Shown here in pieces: positions 37,646 through 45,556 of a stretch of 63,025 bases of DNA; positions within the stretch are counted from its first letter, which is position 1; each line of letters starts with the position of its first letter. The position numbers and the translations under genes are program-made. The stretch spans positions 1-63,025 of the forward strand of contig CALDHY010000108.1 in assembly GCA_937901445.1 (NCBI GenBank), written 5' to 3'. The notes under the pieces were generated by a model, which ran no database searches, had not been told where the DNA came from, and saw nothing but the letters and a program-made list of their open reading frames with translations. This DNA is from an uncultured Selenomonadales bacterium. GTDB lineage: Bacteria; Bacillota; Negativicutes; Selenomonadales; Selenomonadaceae.

Positions 37646-38428
37646 ATGAAGATATTAATGGTCGGCGATATTTTTGGGCGCGCAGGCAGAATATTTTTTA
37701 CCGAAATAACGCCAAAACTTAAAGCCGAAAAAGGAATTGATGTTGTGGTTGTGAACGGCGAAAACGCGGCGCACGGCAAGGGCTTAACAGTTTCAATCTT
37801 TAACGAACTTTTGAGCGGCGGCGCGGATATTATCACGACCGGCAACCACGTTTGGGGCAACAAAGATATTTTTGAAATTATCGACAGGGAACCGTTTTTA
37901 CTTCGTCCTGCCAATTATCCTGAAGGCACGCCCGGCAAAGGTTTTTGTATTTACCCCTACCGCGCAAAAAATATCGGCGTAATAAATATTATGGGGCGAA
38001 CTTTTATGCAACCTATAGATTGTCCTTTTGTTTGTGCAGAAAAGATTGTCGCGCAGATTAAAGACCAATGCGATATAATTTTGGTTGACTTCCACGCGGA
38101 GGCAACCAGTGAAAAACTTGCATTGGGATATTTTTTGGACGGCAAGGTTACGGCGGTTGTCGGCACTCATACGCACGTACAAACGGCTGACGAAAGAATT
38201 TTGCCGCAAGGTACGGGCTACATTACAGATTTGGGAATGACGGGAATTTTGGATTCTGTAATTGGTATGGATATTGAAACGGTTGTAGAAAAATTTGTTA
38301 CTTGCAGACAAGGCAAATTTATAGTTGCAGAAACAGGCGCGCGCGTTTATTCGGCGGTCTTACTTGATATTGACGATTCTACAAACAAAATGAAAAACAT
38401 TGAACGAATTTATTTTGTGGCAGATTAA
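37646..38428 (+). CDS. ymdB: YmdB-family metallophosphoesterase
   Basis: 260 residues from ATG 37646 with AAAGGAAG upstream. YmdB is a cytoplasmic calcineurin-like phosphodiesterase acting on 2',3'-cyclic nucleotides, with a wide effect on biofilm genes in Bacillus. Seen: MKILMVGDIFGRAGR, VVNGENAAHGKG (Asn/His), TTGNHVWGNKD, DFHAEATSEK and GTHTHVQTADE, the metal ligands of the family. It lies with rny and spoVS as in Bacillus. Confidence 0.93.
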   Translation: MKILMVGDIFGRAGRIFFTEITPKLKAEKGIDVVVVNGENAAHGKGLTVSIFNELLSGGADIITTGNHVWGNKDIFEIIDREPFLLRPANYPEGTPGKGFCIYPYRAKNIGVINIMGRTFMQPIDCPFVCAEKIVAQIKDQCDIILVDFHAEATSEKLALGYFLDGKVTAVVGTHTHVQTADERILPQGTGYITDLGMTGILDSVIGMDIETVVEKFVTCRQGKFIVAETGARVYSAVLLDIDDSTNKMKNIERIYFVAD

Positions 38429-38561
38429 AATATTGCAACTTTGTTATGTAAATCTAACTTATTCAGCAATAATGTAAAGGATTTTAGCCTTATTTGCAGA
38501 ATAATTATCAATAAATAGCAAACATACAAATTATTTTTTTGCTATGAAAGGATGAATTTTA

Positions 38562-38822
38562 ATGGAAATTCTAAAAGTTTCAGCAAAATCAAACCCTAAT
38601 TCAGTAGCGGGCGCACTTGCAGGCGTCATTCGTGAAAGCGGCAGCGCAGAAATGCAAGCTATTGGCGCAGGGGCTTTGAATCAAGCAGTAAAAGCAGTTG
38701 CTATTGCAAGAGGTTTTGTGGCTCCTTCCGGCTTAGATTTAATTTGCATTCCGGCTTTCACTGATATTGAAATTGACGGAAACGAACGCACGGCAATTAA
38801 ATTAATTGTTGAGCCGCGCTAA
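38562..38822 (+). CDS. spoVS: Stage V sporulation protein S
   Basis: An 86-aa small Alba-like regulator. Seen: VSAKSNPNSVAGALAGVIRE, AIGAGALNQAVKAVAIARGF and the C-terminal NERTAIKLIVEPR, all conserved. SpoVS also occurs in non-sporulating relatives, so it does not show that this organism sporulates. It follows ymdB; GAAAGGA precedes its ATG. Confidence 0.95.
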   Translation: MEILKVSAKSNPNSVAGALAGVIRESGSAEMQAIGAGALNQAVKAVAIARGFVAPSGLDLICIPAFTDIEIDGNERTAIKLIVEPR

Positions 38823-38842
38823 ATTTTTTCGGAGGGAAAAAA

Positions 38843-39679
38843 ATGCCGAGCGACTTGCATACACATACAATTTTTTCGGACGGTAGCTATTCGCCTGAAG
38901 AACTTGTAACAATGGCTAAAAATATCGGGCTGATATATTTTGCCATAACCGACCATGACACGGTTGACGGCGTAAAATACTTATACGAAAATGGAGTTTA
39001 TCCTGACAGAGGAATTAAAATTATTCCCGGCGTCGAATTCAGCGCAAACAACGCAGACCACGATATTCACATTGTAGGATATAATATTGACATTTACAAC
39101 GGCGCACTTTCTGATATGATAAATGAAATTTCTGAAGCCAGATGGACTCGTTTCAGCGAAATTATTAAACTTCTTCAAAGTAAAAAATATAATATTCGTG
39201 AAGCGGACGTCTTGCAAGTGGCGGGCTCCAGCCGTTCAATCGGCAGATTTCATATCGCACGGGCTTTAGTTAAAAAGGGCGAATTTAAAACTGTTCGTGA
39301 AGCATTTGAAAAAATGCTCGGAAAAGATAAACCCGCCTACGCGCCGCGCTATTTCCCTGAAGTCGAAGAAATTATTGATGTCATTCACCAAGCGGGTGGG
39401 CAGGCTATACTTGCTCACCCAAAATTGGTTGAAAATGATTCACTCGTTGAAAATCTTTGTACAAAAATTGACGGTATAGAGGCTTTTTATCCCGGTCATC
39501 AAATTCAAGATACTCAACTGTATTTAAAACTTGCAGAAAAATTTAATCTTTTGGCAGTTGGCGGCAGTGACTTTCACGGCGCGGCGTCAAGATTTGTAAA
39601 CGCGCTCGGCGAATTTACCATTGACGACAATTTCGCCAAAAAAATTTATGAAAAGCGGCGTGAACACTCGCGACTTTAG
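38843..39679 (+). CDS. PHP-domain phosphoesterase (TrpH/RNase AM-like)
   Basis: A 278-aa metal-dependent phosphoesterase. Seen: DLHTHTIFSDGSYSPEELV, AITDHDTVDGV, PGVEFSA, ILAHPKLVEN and GGSDFHGAASR, the PHP motifs. Relatives cleave 3',5'-nucleoside bisphosphates or 5'-RNA ends. ATG with GGAGGG, 20 bp after spoVS. The last residues (HSRL, stop) are encoded by the CGCGACTTTAG motif at the left end of the omega-RNA-like element, so the natural C-terminus may have been replaced. Confidence 0.88.
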   Translation: MPSDLHTHTIFSDGSYSPEELVTMAKNIGLIYFAITDHDTVDGVKYLYENGVYPDRGIKIIPGVEFSANNADHDIHIVGYNIDIYNGALSDMINEISEARWTRFSEIIKLLQSKKYNIREADVLQVAGSSRSIGRFHIARALVKKGEFKTVREAFEKMLGKDKPAYAPRYFPEVEEIIDVIHQAGGQAILAHPKLVENDSLVENLCTKIDGIEAFYPGHQIQDTQLYLKLAEKFNLLAVGGSDFHGAASRFVNALGEFTIDDNFAKKIYEKRREHSRL

Positions 39680-40035
39680 TCGTGAGATGAAACGCTTTTA
39701 TTGAATGTATTTTAAAAATATCCTAAAATATTTGTAGCGGTTAGACTTCCGCTTTAACAAAAATGTAATTACATTAACGGTCTTAGAGCCGTTCAGGCGG
39801 AGTACTTCCCCCTCGCCGCAGCGCGACACTTAGCGACTTTGTCGCCGGACTGGGTGAATCGTGACGGGTTTAAGAGAAAAGGTACAAGGTAAATCAAAGT
39901 AAGCGTGTAGACTTAAGGTCTTATCGTGTAGAGGCGATGTGGACACGCCTGTAAGAATAAGGGCTTTTAGCCAAACTTCTTAAATGGAGACTTCGGTTTC
40001 CCAGAAGCCCGCGACTTTAGTCATGGGTGGTTCAC
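39660..40035 (+). mobile_element. IS200/IS605-derived element without transposase, omega-RNA-like
   Basis: The right end carries GGAGACTTCGGTTTCCCAGA, then AGCCCGCGACTTTAGTCATG and GGTGGTTCAC, the typical 3' hairpin of TnpB omega-RNAs. The left end has a related hairpin CTCGCGACTTTAGTCGTGAG (39667-39686). GTGAAC and GTTCAC stand at the two limits. The 370 bp between contain hairpin-rich DNA but no tnpA or tnpB frame. It fills the 404-bp gap before 40084. It would be a MITE/PATE-like non-autonomous remnant that may still be transcribed. Confidence 0.6.
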
Positions 40036-40083
40036 GAACTCGGTATTAAGGATTAAAACTTGAACAGCGGAGGATTTGCAGCA

Positions 40084-40929
40084 ATGGACGTTATAGCCTT
40101 AGTTGGACCAAGCGGCACGGGCAAAAGTCACCGCGCCTTACAAGTTGCACAAGAACATAAAGCGGACGCAATTATTGACGACGGAATTTTAATAAAGGAT
40201 GGACACATTGTCGCCGGAGAATCAGCCAAAACTGAAAAAAGTAAAATTATGGCAGTTCGCCGCGCAATTTTCGTTTTGCCGGGACACGCGGAGGCAGTTC
40301 GTGAAGCTATAAAAAAAATTCAGCCGCACAGAATTTTAGTTATCGGCACGTCTGAAAATATGGTTCACAAAATCGCCAAAACTTTGAAGTTGCCGTCAAT
40401 TCAACTGATTATTCGTATTGAAGATATTGCATCTCGCGCAGAAATTGACTTGGCGCAGTTCCACCGTCTTAAAGAGGGCAAACACATTATCCCTGTACCT
40501 ACAATCGAACTCAAGCCGCATTTTTCCGGTTATTTGATAGATCCGTTGCAATCCCTGTTTAAGCGTTCAAGAGTCAGGCGGCGTAAACTTGGCGAAAAAT
40601 CGATTGTGCGCCCCGTGTTCAGCTATTACGGCAAATTGATTATCGATGATACCGTTATTCAGGCGATTGTTGAAAGAATCGTCAAGGCGCGCGAGTTTGT
40701 AAAAAAAGTCAAAAAAATTTCTGTCGAACATATTTTAAAGGGCGATGAAGATCGCGGCTTACAAATTACCTGTGAAGTTATTTTAAGTTACGGCAACCAC
40801 ATTCCGACGCTTATTCAACAAACACAGGCGAATATTCGTGAAGCTGTCGAATTTACAACCGGTATGATTGTTCACGCAATTAATATCAACGTTAAAGCCC
40901 TGTACGTCGATTCTCAACTTTTGAGATAA
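40084..40929 (+). CDS. P-loop protein with Asp23/Gls24-like C-terminal region
   Basis: 281 residues from ATG 40084, with GGAGG 10 bases upstream. The N-terminal ALVGPSGTGKSHRALQVAQE is a Walker A, but no clear Walker B follows. A small basic stretch RSRVRRRKLGEK (about 165-180) links to a C-terminal domain (DTVIQAIVERIVKAREFVKK, IPTLIQQTQANIREAVEFTT, VHAININVKALYV). The latter resembles the DUF322/Asp23 alkaline-stress fold. The function is unknown. It lies tail to tail with recA. Confidence 0.7.
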   Translation: MDVIALVGPSGTGKSHRALQVAQEHKADAIIDDGILIKDGHIVAGESAKTEKSKIMAVRRAIFVLPGHAEAVREAIKKIQPHRILVIGTSENMVHKIAKTLKLPSIQLIIRIEDIASRAEIDLAQFHRLKEGKHIIPVPTIELKPHFSGYLIDPLQSLFKRSRVRRRKLGEKSIVRPVFSYYGKLIIDDTVIQAIVERIVKAREFVKKVKKISVEHILKGDEDRGLQITCEVILSYGNHIPTLIQQTQANIREAVEFTTGMIVHAININVKALYVDSQLLR

Positions 40930-40936
40930 AAAATAA

Positions 40937-40960
40937 CCGTCCAATAAGGACGGCTTTTTT
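40937..40960. terminator. Intrinsic terminator between convergent genes
   Basis: CCGTCC (40937-40942) pairs with GGACGG (40948-40953), followed by six T. It ends the plus-strand unit. Confidence 0.85.
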
Positions 40961-40978
40961 ATTTGCACGGATTTAAAA

Positions 40979-42046
40979 TTATTCTTCGTCAAAAGTTTCT
41001 TCTTCGTCAGGAACAGTTTCAGTTGTATTTTCAAATTGAATATCTTTATTTAAAATTGCCGTGCGGATTTTTTCTTCAATTTCGTTTGCAATTTCAGGGT
41101 TATCAGTCAAAAACTTTTTGGCGTTATCTTTGCCCTGCCCGATTCTTGCGCCGTTGTAAGAAAAATACGCGCCGGACTTCGATACAATGTCAAATTCAAC
41201 GCCCATATCTAAAATACTTCCAATGCGAGAATAGCCCTTGCCGTAAATTAAATCGAACTCTGCAGTTTTGAAAGGCGGCGCAACTTTATTTTTGGCAACT
41301 TTGATTTTAACGCGGTTGCCTATAACTTCAGTACCTTGTTTAATTGCCTCGCCCTTGCGAACTTCAAGGCGCACCGTCGAATAAAATTTTAACGCCTTGC
41401 CGCCGGTTGTAGTTTCAGGGTTGCCAAAAAGTATTCCGACTTTTTCACGAATTTGATTGATAAAAATTGCAATGGTTCCATTTTGGCTGATAATACCGGT
41501 AAGTTTGCGCATTGCCTTACTCATCATTCGTGCGTGCAAGCCTATTGAGGCATCGCCCATTTCGCCGTCAATTTCTGCTTTTGGCGTAAGGGCGGCGACT
41601 GAATCAATTACAATAATATCAACCGCGCCGCTGCTTATCAATTTGTCCGCAATTTCTAAGCCGTCTTCGCCGGTATTCGGTTGAGAAACTAAAAGTTCAT
41701 CGAGGTTGACGCCCAAATTTTTTGCGTAGACAGGGTCGAGTGCGTGTTCAGCGTCGATAAAAGCCGCCGTGCCGCCTTGCCTTTGAACTTCGGCGATCAT
41801 ATGCAAAGTTACTGTAGTTTTACCGCCGGCTTCAGGTCCGTAAATTTCAATGATTCTGCCGCGTGGCAAGCCGCCAATTCCCAACGCCACGTCAAGCGGC
41901 AAAATTCCCGTCGATATGCTTTTCACGTCGATATTCCCAATATCGCCCATTTTCATTATGGAGCCCGGACCGAATTTTTTTTCAATCTGTTTCATTGCCG
42001 CCGCGAGGGCTGCTTTTTTATCGACTTCATTTTCATTTTTTTCCAT
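40979..42046 (-). CDS. recA: RecA recombinase
   Basis: A 355-aa strand-exchange ATPase and SOS coprotease. Walker A is GPEAGGKTT (the usual Ser-Ser is Ala-Gly), Walker B is [10 protein letters not shown], and L1/L2 motifs such as [20 protein letters not shown] are present. The tail is acidic (DEEETFDEE). In many Firmicutes recA precedes rny; here it is convergent and 4 kb away. Confidence 0.97.
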   Translation of the reverse strand: MEKNENEVDKKAALAAAMKQIEKKFGPGSIMKMGDIGNIDVKSISTGILPLDVALGIGGLPRGRIIEIYGPEAGGKTTVTLHMIAEVQRQGGTAAFIDAEHALDPVYAKNLGVNLDELLVSQPNTGEDGLEIADKLISSGAVDIIVIDSVAALTPKAEIDGEMGDASIGLHARMMSKAMRKLTGIISQNGTIAIFINQIREKVGILFGNPETTTGGKALKFYSTVRLEVRKGEAIKQGTEVIGNRVKIKVAKNKVAPPFKTAEFDLIYGKGYSRIGSILDMGVEFDIVSKSGAYFSYNGARIGQGKDNAKKFLTDNPEIANEIEEKIRTAILNKDIQFENTTETVPDEEETFDEE

Positions 42047-42060
42047 AATTTTAACTCCTT

Positions 42061-42082
42061 AATCTTTAATCCTTAGCCTTTA
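42061..42082. repeat. Short heptamer repeat, recA/rhodanese
   Basis: AATCTTT, AATCCTT, AGCCTTT, ATT at period 7, one arm only. It covers the stop codon (TAA) of the rhodanese gene. Confidence 0.55.
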
Positions 42083-42463
42083 TTCAACTTCAGAGCCTTC
42101 AAGTTCACCTGTCCAATCTACAAGCCCGCCAAATTCAAAAACATTTTCGTAGCCGTTTTCAGCCAAAAGTTTTGCGGCATTTTCTGCGCGACGCCCCGTC
42201 CAACAGTAGACCAAAATTTTTTGTTTTTTATCGGTTAGGGACGTAAAATTTTTCTTTTGAATTTCGTCAAGCGGCAAAAGTACAGCGTTGGGGATATGCT
42301 TTTTTTCGTATTCGTCAATCGTCCGCACGTCAAGAACCAGTACGCTTTTATCAGTTTTTATAATCTGCATAGCTTCATTTGTGCCCAAATGTTTGTAGTC
42401 ATTGCCGCCGCCGCAACCGCTCATTGTAAGCATAAAAATTAATAGTAATAAAAATTTTTTCAT
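42080..42463 (-). CDS. Rhodanese-domain lipoprotein
   Basis: 127 residues from ATG 42463 with CGGGAG upstream. The signal MKKFLLLLIFMLTMSGCGGG has a lipobox at Cys about 17. The rhodanese domain has DVRTIDEYEKKHIPNAVLLP and the active site KILVYCWTGRRAENAAKLL, with Cys-Trp-Thr-Gly-Arg. It is probably an extracytoplasmic sulfurtransferase or sulfide-binding protein. The frame runs 22 codons upstream, but this start fits the signal. Confidence 0.85.
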   Translation of the reverse strand: MKKFLLLLIFMLTMSGCGGGNDYKHLGTNEAMQIIKTDKSVLVLDVRTIDEYEKKHIPNAVLLPLDEIQKKNFTSLTDKKQKILVYCWTGRRAENAAKLLAENGYENVFEFGGLVDWTGELEGSEVE

Positions 42464-42535
42464 TTCAGTACTCCCGTTAAAATTTTTTGCTCTAATAATT
42501 TCGACACAAATTTTAAAAATCCCGCACAAATTTTT

Positions 42536-45448
42536 TCATTTTAAAACTTCAGTTAAAGTTTCAATCATCTGTGGAATATCAAGCGGCTTTGCAATGTGAC
42601 TGTTCATACCCGCCGCCTTTGCCCGTTGAATATCTTCAGAAAAAGCATTTGCAGTCATTGCGATAATTGGAATGTTTGCAAGTTTAGGATTTTCAAGTTG
42701 ACGAATTGCCGCCGTTGCCTCGTAGCCGTTCATTACCGGCATTTGTATATCCATTAAAACCGCGTCAAAATCGCCGGGCGTGGAGTTTGCAACTTTTTCT
42801 ACAGCGTCTTTGCCGTTTACGGCAGTATCAAGTTGGAAGCCGAATTCTTCAAAAATCAGCGACGCAATTTCACGGTTAATTTCGTTATCTTCGACAAGCA
42901 ACAATTTAATTTTTGTGAAGTCAATATCGCCGCTGAAATTTTCGTCGAAAACATTTTTTTCTTCCGGCGGCTCTTCGTCAATAATTGGCAAGTCGATATT
43001 TACGATAAATTCAGTGCCCTTGCCGAGTTCAGTTTTGACGCTGATATTTCCGCCCATTAAGTCAACAATGCTTTTCGTTATCGCCATACCTAAGCCGGTG
43101 CCTTGAATGTTTGAAACAGTTCTTTCACGAGTGTAAGCCTCAAAAACCGTTGCCGCAAATTCAGGGCTCATTCCCATTCCCGAATCTTTGACGCGCAATT
43201 CATACATTCCGACGCTTTCATTTTTTATTCCCAACTGCGAAAGTGTAACCGTAACCGAGCCGCCCTCCGGCGTAAATTTATAGGCGTTGCTGATTAAATT
43301 CAAAAGTACACGATTCAAGCGCGGCGTATCGCACATTACAATTTTGTTTTGCACGTTTGAAGTATCGACAGTGTAATTAATTTTTTTGCCTTCCATTTGC
43401 GTTGAAAATAAATCCCGCACTTCGTCCAACGCTTTAACAATGTTTGACTTTGCAATATCGAGTTCCATTTTGCCGCTCTCAATTCTTGACATATCCAAAA
43501 CGTCATTGATTAACGCCAGCAAATGTTTGTTAGACGCCTCAATTTTTGTAAGATAATTTTTGACAAGCGGCGATAAATCTTTTTCTTTCTTGATTAAAGT
43601 TGTGTAACCGATAATCGCATTCATTGGCGTTCGTATATCGTGGCTCATATTGGAAAGGAAATTGCTTTTTGCCTTACTGCTGCGTTCAGCCTGCGCCTTT
43701 TGAACTTCAGCATTTTTTTCGCGTTCAGTCATCAAGTTGTAAACGCTAAACATTATGAAAAGCGCGACGGTTATCAACGCCATTTGTAAAAGATTATGAC
43801 TTGTCATTGACGCGGAAACCAAATTCATTTGAGTTTCAAGATAGTATTCAGAATCAGCTTGCGCCATACGATCAAATCTTACGCCGTGTTCTTTAAATTC
43901 TTCAACGTAATACGCGCTCAAATTTCCCAAAACTTGACGTGTTGTGTCGTGCGTAACTTCGCGCAGCCATAACATTGAAGTGAAAAATATCAGAAACAAA
44001 GTTACAATCCAAACAACCGTTGACTTGCCGAAACGCCGTTTAGTGTCTTTGTGAAAAATATATCTGAAAAATTCAAAGCCCAAAATGCTCCAGCCAATTA
44101 AAATTAAGTAGGATTCAGTTGACATTGCGTCGACAACCCAGAAACTCGGAACCAAAAAGTACAGGAAAAAAATTACTGAAAAAATACAACCTACGCCGCC
44201 CGTAATTTGCGCTCGCTTAACGCCTAACTTTCGCGCAGTTATAAAAGTTATAACTGAAGTATAGGTGTAGTCGATTGTTGCGCCTATTGTGTTCACGTCG
44301 ATAATCCAGTTAATCGCCGTGCGCCCCAAAAATGGAATTGGCAACGACAGCAACATTAAAAATAAAATTGCGTTTTGAGGAGATTTAAATTTGTTGAGTT
44401 TACCGAACCACGCGGGAAGTAAATCATCACGAGTTAAAGCGTAAATCAAACGGCTAGCCGCAATATAATTACCGACAAGCCCCGTTGCAACGCCGCCAAT
44501 TACGGTTGCCGCCAAAATTTCTAAGCCGGTATCGCCCATAAAATGATTTATCGCATAAAAAGTCGGCAAGCCTTCCAAGCCGTGTAAATTTTTTAAATCG
44601 TCAACATATTCAACCCAATTCCAATAATCAGAAGGCAAAGCTGAAACTGCAATTATCGTTAAAAAAATGTAAACCGCCGCGCTTGTCATTATCGCCAAAA
44701 ATATAACGGCAAAAGTTTTTTTTACGGAAAATGTAAAACCTTCAGCAGATTGTGAAATTGATTCAAAGCCGACGAACGCCCACGGAGCCAAAACTACAAT
44801 TCCAAAAATCGCCTTTGCGGGCGTTGTATTCGGATTGAAGGCGGGCATCATTTCAGAAAGATTTATACCGCCGTAAATTACCGCGCCAATTCCAATTAAC
44901 ACGCCGCCAAAAAGAATCAACGCCATAACTGTTTGAACGTAAGCCGCAACTTTGCCGCCGCGTATGCAAACCGCGCCAAAAATCCACAGCGCGCTTAACG
45001 AAAGTAACGCCTCGCCAAAATAAATTTCATAACCGGCAATATTGTAATGAAAACCGAATTGAAAAGTATCGCCCCAAAAATTTCTAAAAATAATTGGTAG
45101 TGCGGTTGCATTTGCCCATGTTATCGCAACGTAAACAAGAATTAAAAACCACGCGCTTAAAAAGCCGTGGTCATATCCTAAAGTTTTTTTTGCGTATGCA
45201 TAAGTTCCGCCGGCGTCTGGAAACTGATTTATCATAAAGTGGTAGTTGTAACCTATCAGCAACATAACGCCCGCGCCTATCGCAATTCCCAGTGCAGTAC
45301 CTAAAGGTCCGGCTATTGGTAAAAAGGTTGTACCGGGCATTACAAACGCGCCCCAACCTACCGCACAGCCAAACACTAAAGCCCATACATTAAGCGGTGA
45401 TAAGTATTTATTTAAGTTATTTTTTGTTGCTTCGCTTTCTGCGCCCAT
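42536..45448 (-). CDS. Amino-acid permease / hybrid histidine kinase fusion
   Basis: 970 residues. The N-terminal 480 are an APC-type permease (WGAFVMPGTTFLPIAGPLGT, DAGGTYAYAKKTLGYDHG, WAFVGFESISQSAEGF) with about 12 helices. One more helix, an extracytoplasmic stretch of about 70 residues (LREVTHDTTRQ) and another helix follow. Then HisKA (His 603 in SHDIRTPMNAIIGY), HATPase (Asn 721, DSGMGMS at 755, GTGLGMAIT) and a receiver with Asp 900 (VLMDIQMPVMNG) and Lys 954. It resembles CbrA in logic, but with an APC carrier. No separate response regulator gene adjoins. Confidence 0.92.
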   Translation of the reverse strand: MGAESEATKNNLNKYLSPLNVWALVFGCAVGWGAFVMPGTTFLPIAGPLGTALGIAIGAGVMLLIGYNYHFMINQFPDAGGTYAYAKKTLGYDHGFLSAWFLILVYVAITWANATALPIIFRNFWGDTFQFGFHYNIAGYEIYFGEALLSLSALWIFGAVCIRGGKVAAYVQTVMALILFGGVLIGIGAVIYGGINLSEMMPAFNPNTTPAKAIFGIVVLAPWAFVGFESISQSAEGFTFSVKKTFAVIFLAIMTSAAVYIFLTIIAVSALPSDYWNWVEYVDDLKNLHGLEGLPTFYAINHFMGDTGLEILAATVIGGVATGLVGNYIAASRLIYALTRDDLLPAWFGKLNKFKSPQNAILFLMLLSLPIPFLGRTAINWIIDVNTIGATIDYTYTSVITFITARKLGVKRAQITGGVGCIFSVIFFLYFLVPSFWVVDAMSTESYLILIGWSILGFEFFRYIFHKDTKRRFGKSTVVWIVTLFLIFFTSMLWLREVTHDTTRQVLGNLSAYYVEEFKEHGVRFDRMAQADSEYYLETQMNLVSASMTSHNLLQMALITVALFIMFSVYNLMTEREKNAEVQKAQAERSSKAKSNFLSNMSHDIRTPMNAIIGYTTLIKKEKDLSPLVKNYLTKIEASNKHLLALINDVLDMSRIESGKMELDIAKSNIVKALDEVRDLFSTQMEGKKINYTVDTSNVQNKIVMCDTPRLNRVLLNLISNAYKFTPEGGSVTVTLSQLGIKNESVGMYELRVKDSGMGMSPEFAATVFEAYTRERTVSNIQGTGLGMAITKSIVDLMGGNISVKTELGKGTEFIVNIDLPIIDEEPPEEKNVFDENFSGDIDFTKIKLLLVEDNEINREIASLIFEEFGFQLDTAVNGKDAVEKVANSTPGDFDAVLMDIQMPVMNGYEATAAIRQLENPKLANIPIIAMTANAFSEDIQRAKAAGMNSHIAKPLDIPQMIETLTEVLK

Positions 45449-45468
45449 TAGTGGAAAATTTCTCCTTC

Positions 45469-45556
45469 TTTTAAGGATTAAGGACTAAGAATTAGGGATT
45501 AGGGATTAGGGAAAATTCCCCTAGTCCTTAGCCCTTAACCCTTAGCCCCTAATCAC
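45469..45556. repeat. Heptamer (period-7) inverted repeat block, permease-kinase/RND
   Basis: TTAAGGA (twice), CTAAGAA, TTAGGGA (three times), AAATTCC, CCTAGTC, CTTAGCC, CTTAACC, CTTAGCC, CCTAATC: eleven to twelve units at period 7 with inverted arms. It fills the gap between the two genes and ends at the RND stop codon. Confidence 0.85.
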
